Below, piece by piece: positions 60,201 through 64,000 of a DNA stretch of 64,000 nucleotides. Source of the stretch: Certhia americana (Eukaryota > Chordata > Aves > Passeriformes > Certhiidae); assembly GCA_018697195.1 (NCBI GenBank), contig CM031864.1, positions 30,537,070 to 30,601,069 of the forward strand, read 5' to 3'. Each line of letters opens with the position of its first letter. Position 1 is the first letter of the stretch. Under the pieces are notes generated by a model. The model ran no database searches. It saw only the letters and a program-made list of their open reading frames with translations, and was not told the DNA's origin. The translations under genes were made by a program, and so were the position numbers.

Positions 60201-62995
60201 CCACCACAATCTGTTTGGTTCATCTGGATGGCATCTCCTTCCCTTGGGTTAACTCTGTGCTGGCTCAAGTGCAGGAGATGGGATTTGCCACTCAGGGCAG
60301 AACCAAAAACGTGTTTGGGCAGGAGGCTGAGACCTGCCTTTCCCCCCAGGTGTTCCTCAGCACCAGGAGCAACACATGGGTCATCAGCAGGATCTCAAAG
60401 CATGGCTTCCCCTTCGACATGGTCGGCACCACCCGCTTCAACCAGCTCGTGGAGTGGCTTCTGCCATCAGCCCTCTCGAGGAGGATCAGGTTTCGGAAGT
60501 TCAATTCGTGGTTCAACCACACAAACTATGGCTTGGCTTCCAGCAAAAGGTGTTCTTTCTGATTGTTTTGTTGGGTGGTCAGAGGGATCTTTAAATATGA
60601 AATGCTTAATTTTCACTTTTGGGGGATATTTGTGGAACGGCAAACCATTGGAGGGGAATTGTGACCTTAAAAAAACTCAGTTTAGGTCTCTCCCAGGTGC
60701 TAACACTGCTGCCCTCTTTTCCCCACTGCAAGCTCCAAATTTAATATGATTATCAATGAAGAGCTGCCCTTCTGCCTCCTCTCTGGAGCTGTGGTGTTGA
60801 AGCCAAACGTGAAGGAGTTCACTGAAAGCTCTGCTGTTTTCGAAGATGGGACAACGGAAGAAAACATCGACATGGTGCTCTTTGCCACAGGCTACAACTT
60901 TTCATTCCCCTTCCTCGAGGACTCTGTTCGCAGCACCATCGACAACAACCATTCCCTCTACAGATGCATCTTCCCTCCCCAGCTGGAAAAGCCCACATTG
61001 GCCATTGTTGGCTTGATCCAGCTGACGGGCTCCATCATGGTGGGATCAGAAATGCAGGCTCGCTGGGTGACAGGGGTCTTTGCAGGTAGGAGATGGGGCA
61101 GATCCTCTGGGTGGGAGGTTTGGGACAGCCTGACCTGCTGCCCACAGAGCTTAGGGCATATTTCAGCTCCGTGGTGGCCATGGGTAGCCGCTGTCCACCA
61201 GCTGCATCCCTGTATCCCTGCTGCACCACACCTCGGGAAAGGTGCTGGGGCCTTGGGAAGGGGCTGAACGTCTCTCTTGAGGTGCTGCTGGAGCTCGCTG
61301 TTTTCTCTGTTCTCAGGCTGGAACAAGCTGCCTCCCCCCAGCAGGATGATGGCTGAGGTTTTGAAGATGAAGCCACCAGTCAAAAGGTGGGTCATGCTCC
61401 TGCACTCAGGCTGCTGTGTGCCAGGATAACCTCAGGGAAGGGAGGGATTGATGGCAGTCATGGGAGGGACCTGCTCAGGACAGATCCTTTACAATTTGTG
61501 ATTCTTCCTGTAGAAGATCAGGGCCTGCAGCTCCCCTTTCCTCTCCTCCCGTCTCCTTTGCTCCCTCCCTTTTTCTCTCCTTCTCTGGAGATCCCCCTCT
61601 GCCTGGCCTCCAAGCCATGTCCTTATTTCCAGGTTTGGTTTCCTCCAGACTAAGGGTGCCATCTCGTGGCTTCTCCCTCCCAAATCCAGGCAGTGGGGAC
61701 CGCTGGGTTCCATCCAGATCCCCCCGTGGAGCCAGGCAGTGTGGGTGGGGGACAGCTGGTGTCACTTTTTGGCAGGTCAAGGTGAGCATCCCAACAGCTC
61801 TGTGTGTGTGAGCTCACAGGCTGCCTCCTTGGCAGGGATTTGGCTCTGGCATTTTAGAGGAGGTCGAGATGTGTCCACAAGGATGAGGGATGGATGATGA
61901 GGAGCAAGGAGGGGACCCACAGGTTGGGTTGGGTCTGCCATCAGGGCAGGGCTGGCTCATGGGAGATTGGGAAAAAGCTGGGACAAAACAGAGCTCCAGG
62001 GATTATGATCAGGAGCCCCAATAGCTGCACCATGATGCTGTTACACAGAAATATGGAAGCCCGAGGTGCAACACAGGGAACAAACTTGAGGCTGTCTCAA
62101 ATTTTCCTGAAGCAGAACAGCATGTCCTCCCTCTTGTGAGGGAGGATTTTTCAAGCAGAAAAATCCTTGGGAGATCCCTCCCAGTATGGGGAGCTTTCTG
62201 CATTTCCAAGTTTTTCCCAGACCCCTTGGCATTTTTATCTTGAAAGTCTACTTCTCTACTTCTCGAAATCAGCCAAATCCAGAGCCCTGAACCTCAGGGA
62301 AGGGCCTAGTAGGGGTACTTGTAGCATTACAATGATTGCCAAGGTGCTGTTAAGTTAGAACTGATTTTGAAGCCACAACTATGCTGCAGAGACAAAACAA
62401 GGTTCTGCTTATCCCCTGCCTCAGGAAACTGCTGGGACCGACCCCTCAGGGGCTCTTTCAGTGCTTTTGGCTTTATTTAGGGCAAAGAGAGCCCTGCCCC
62501 AGAGTCTGGGGCTCACCTGTCTGAGCCCAAGGCTTTTGCTTCCCATGGAGCTGGGAACTGAGACAGGATGATGCCATCTGACTTTCATTTCTCCTGTCCC
62601 ATCGAAGGAATCCATCTGAGAGGGAGAACCTGAAGTTAAGTTTTATCAGCTACATGGACAAGATCGCTGCGTGCGCTGGTGTAAAGCCCAGCGTGTTGAG
62701 GCTGCTCCTGACAGACCCCCAGCTGGCCCTGGCCATCTTTTTTGGGCCCTGCTCACCCTACCAGTACCGGCTGGTGGGACGGGGCAGCTGGAGCGGGGCC
62801 AGGGCTGCCATCCTGACCCAGTGGCAGCGCACGCTGAAGCCCTTGAGGACCCGGGTGCTGGGTGACAGCTCCAGCAGCTCCTCAGGCTGGTGCTGGATAT
62901 GCCTCCTGGCTCTGCCAGCAGCTCTCACAGCAGGTTTTCTCTTCTCTAAGCGCCCCCAGCCAGGCTGGAGCCCCTGGGCAGGTGCCCAGCTGTAG
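57163..62995 (+). CDS. FMO-B, flavin-containing monooxygenase (546 aa, 8 coding exons)
   Basis: Join 57163-57294, 58223-58411, 59364-59526, 59874-60019, 60350-60549, 60733-61085, 61317-61386, 62608-62995: 1641 nt, 546 residues plus stop. It is a tandem paralogue of FMO-A with the same eight-exon plan and intron phases. Motifs: FAD site GAGAAG (9-14), Asn61 in [19 protein letters not shown] (167-177), NADPH site GIGNTG (192-197), FATGY (327-331), PCSPYQYRL and a C-terminal hydrophobic segment ([16 protein letters not shown]). Oddities: the exon-2 start reads [11 protein letters not shown] where the family has an E-x-x-E-E-G-R-A-S-x-Y type sequence, one extra residue precedes the FMO motif, and about 15 residues ([15 protein letters not shown]) follow the anchor. 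The ATG has A at -3 and G at +4. [10 protein letters not shown] resembles my recollection of FMO4, but orthology is unresolved. Confidence 0.95.
57537..58197 (-). mobile_element. ERV LTR-like element in FMO-B intron
   Basis: It begins TGTCCTGGTTTAGGGCAAAT and ends CCCCAGGACA, giving perfect 8-base inverted termini (TGTCCTGG/CCAGGACA). ATGTTTATTTAAC gives AATAAA on the minus strand about 130 bases from that strand's 3' end. Length is about 660 bases. Its end lies only 25 bases before FMO-B coding exon 2. Target-site duplication is unclear. No coding region is recognisable, so a solo LTR is likely. Confidence 0.7.
58223..58411 (+). CDS. FMO-B coding exon 2 (weak acceptor)
   Basis: 189 nt, residues 45-107, [20 protein letters not shown] to LQHIRFQ. 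The start was chosen because only the AG at 58221-58222 keeps phase 0 and the family's 63-codon length; the AG at 58231-58232 would shift the frame. The acceptor context (GGCTTCACACAG) is pyrimidine-poor. Donor CAG|GTGAGC. Confidence 0.85.
58561..59113 (-). mobile_element. LTR-like element, diverged family member, in FMO-B intron
   Basis: It ends TATTCTGGGTTCCAACA, the same terminus as copies 1 and 3, and shares GGAAGCCCTTTCCATGG and the TGTTTATTATT (minus-strand AATAAA) with them. More diverged overall than copies 1-3, so an older insertion or a related subfamily. Minus orientation relative to the gene. Confidence 0.6.
59364..59526 (+). CDS. FMO-B coding exon 3
   Basis: 163 nt, the same length as in [27 protein letters not shown] and [18 protein letters not shown], ending with G of the split Gly162. 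Acceptor GTTTCTGTGCCAG, donor CAG|GTAAGC. Confidence 0.95.
59874..60019 (+). CDS. FMO-B coding exon 4 (FMO motif and NADPH site)
   Basis: 146 nt, one codon longer than in [20 protein letters not shown], then [16 protein letters not shown] and VAAK. The FxGxxxHxxxY skeleton is intact although intervening residues differ from the common QYFHSR. Acceptor CTCTCTGCCTAG, donor AAG|GTACAG. Confidence 0.95.
60350..60549 (+). CDS. FMO-B coding exon 5
   Basis: 200 nt, the same as [36 protein letters not shown], then [12 protein letters not shown]. Acceptor CTTTCCCCCCAG, donor AAAAG|GTGTTC, leaving two bases of Ser277. Confidence 0.95.
60733..61085 (+). CDS. FMO-B coding exon 6 (FATGY motif)
   Basis: C completes Ser277, followed by [53 protein letters not shown] and [11 protein letters not shown]. 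Acceptor CCCCACTGCAAG, donor GCAG|GTAGGA. Confidence 0.95.
61317..61386 (+). CDS. FMO-B coding exon 7 (short)
   Basis: 70 nt: completes Gly, then [20 protein letters not shown] and VK, ending AG of a split Arg codon. Acceptor TCTCTGTTCTCAG, donor AAAG|GTGGGT. One codon shorter than in FMO-A. Confidence 0.92.
61387..62607 (+). other. FMO-B last intron
   Basis: 1.2 kb; pyrimidine-rich near 61530-61590, otherwise unique sequence. I recognise no repeat or exon in it. Confidence 0.7.
62608..62995 (+). CDS. FMO-B terminal coding exon (membrane anchor and short tail)
   Basis: Begins [18 protein letters not shown], then [44 protein letters not shown], the hydrophobic [16 protein letters not shown] and a tail ending WAGAQL before TAG. 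Acceptor GTCCCATCGAAG is somewhat weak, but frame and homology support it. Confidence 0.93.
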
Positions 62996-63345
62996 AAGAA
63001 ACCTGGAGAGCCGCAATGCCAGGTGATCTGGGGATGGTGGAAAGCTCTGCCACCTGTGCCAGGTGCTGCTGGAGCTGGCACCAGTAGGAGCCTGGGGCTG
63101 TCTGGTGTCCATCCACCTCCTGCTGCTGTTTCACCAAAGGTGACACAGAGTGTTCACCCTGAACCATTCTGGGATGAGCTGCTGAGGCCAGCCTTTCTCC
63201 CCCCTGCTCCTGAAAATTTTGGCAAGACCCACACCACCTTGAGATTTCATGAGACATGAAACTGTCGAGAGCTGCTTCTGTGTCTGGTAACTTTTGGAGC
63301 ATGACAGAGGGAGCCCCAAATAAACCTCACGGATTTGCTCTTTGC
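62996..63345 (+). other. FMO-B 3' UTR
   Basis: From the stop to just beyond AATAAA at 63319-63324 (CCCCAAATAAACC). Confidence 0.75.
63319..63324 (+). terminator. FMO-B poly(A) signal AATAAA
   Basis: First canonical hexamer after the stop, about 320 bases downstream, followed by a G/T-bearing stretch. Confidence 0.75.
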
Positions 63346-63593
63346 TGATGGTTTTATTAATGGTTTATTATCAGGGTGTGTGGAGTGGATCCCGAGCTGT
63401 GGAAGAGGGGAGAGCCTTGCCCTTGCATATGTATAATGTAAAAATTCCACAGACATAAATATCAACACTTAAAATATATAAGAAATGTTATGTATGTTAA
63501 TATATTGATATATAATAATAAATTACACGTACAGTGACAGATCCAAGCTAGCAAGCATCCCTGCCATTGCCTAAGCAACCTCAGGGCTGAATT
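63346..63593. other. Short AT-rich spacer
   Basis: Between the FMO-B 3' end and the minisatellite. Contains TTTATTAATGGTTTATTA and a TATATTGATATATAATAATA stretch; no gene seen. Confidence 0.7.
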
Positions 63594-64000
63594 CCCGGGA
63601 TGGGAACTGGGACGGGAACTGGGATGGGAACTGGGATGGGGCCAGGATGGGAACCGGCATAGGAACTGGGATGGGTCAGCATGAGATCCGGGATGGGAAC
63701 CGGGATGGGAACCAGGATGGGAACAGGATGGGCCGGGGTGGGAACCGGGATAGGAACCAGGATGGGGCCGGGGTGGGGCCGGGATGGGAACTGAGATGGA
63801 GGCCGGGATGGAACCGGGATGGGGCCGGGATGGGAACTGAGATGGGGGCCGGGATGGAACCGGGATGGGAACAGGATGGGTCAGCATGAGATCCGGGATG
63901 GGAACTGGGATGGGGCCGGGATGGGGACCGGGATGGGAACCGGGATGGGGGCCGGGATGAGAACCGGGATGGGAACCGGGATGGGAACCGGGATGGGAAC
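63594..64000. repeat. GC-rich minisatellite running off the window
   Basis: Tandem units built from GGGATGGGAACC (12 bases) with variants GGGATGGGAACT, GGGATGGGGCC and GAGATGGGGGCC. A longer phrase, GATGGGTCAGCATGAGATCC, recurs at about 63671 and 63877, showing higher-order duplication about 206 bases apart. Long open frames on both strands are a by-product of the repeat. Confidence 0.93.

Noticed and set aside
60006..60749. 247-codon open frame overlapping FMO-B exons 5 and 6
   Set aside because: It reads the FMO-B exon in the wrong frame; the correct frame carries the conserved FMO sequence.
63462..63887. Pro/Ser/His-rich open frame on the minus strand at the window end
   Set aside because: A direct by-product of the 12-base minisatellite; no independent coding evidence.
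1..64000. tRNA, rRNA or known microRNA genes
   Set aside because: I saw no convincing cloverleaf with A and B boxes and no rRNA sequence; microRNA hairpins cannot be excluded by eye.

Overview
The window comes from a vertebrate nuclear genome, most likely a songbird. Coding DNA sits in short exons with GT/AG introns, and there is a degraded CR1-type LINE tail. Several short LTR-like repeats have the TGTCCTGG/TGTCGTGG-type ends that are common in passerine genomes. The bird assignment rests on repeat character and gene order, not on a search. A 10-base run of Ns marks one assembly gap at 43770-43779.

Layout. Bases 1-30207 are noncoding and read as the distal part of intron 1 of PRRX1, a paired-related homeobox gene; its first coding exon lies to the left of the window. 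The intron begins CpG-rich and contains AT-rich blocks with homeodomain-type TAAT cores, one CR1 fragment and one LTR-like insertion. PRRX1 exon 2 (30208-30383), exon 3 (31687-31868) and the OAR-encoding terminal exon (36671-36809) follow on the + strand. Between the last two is a short, easily missed segment (33808-33862) that reads as the alternative terminal exon of the short PRRX1a isoform. The PRRX1 3' UTR ends near 37740, possibly with longer forms to about 40270.

Bases 37740-49390 are intergenic and repeat-bearing; I recognise no gene there. Two complete flavin-containing monooxygenase (FMO) genes follow head to tail on the + strand: FMO-A (coding 49441-54806, 530 aa) and FMO-B (coding 57163-62995, 546 aa). 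Each has eight coding exons with matching intron phases, a FAD-binding GxGxxG, the FxGxxxHxxxY FMO motif, an NADPH-binding GxGxxG and a hydrophobic C-terminal anchor. The window ends in a GC-rich minisatellite (63594-64000) just after the FMO-B poly(A) signal.

The PRRX1-then-FMO order matches the mammalian 1q24 neighbourhood. PRRX1 encodes a mesenchymal transcription factor; the FMOs encode ER-membrane enzymes that oxygenate nitrogen and sulfur compounds. They are neighbours by ancestry, and nothing in the sequence suggests joint function. I found no unknown multi-gene system. The most informative points are the hidden PRRX1a exon, a family of minus-strand LTRs in introns of both loci (one abutting a weak FMO-B splice acceptor), a near-identical tract shared by the two FMO genes, and unusual residues at FMO motifs.
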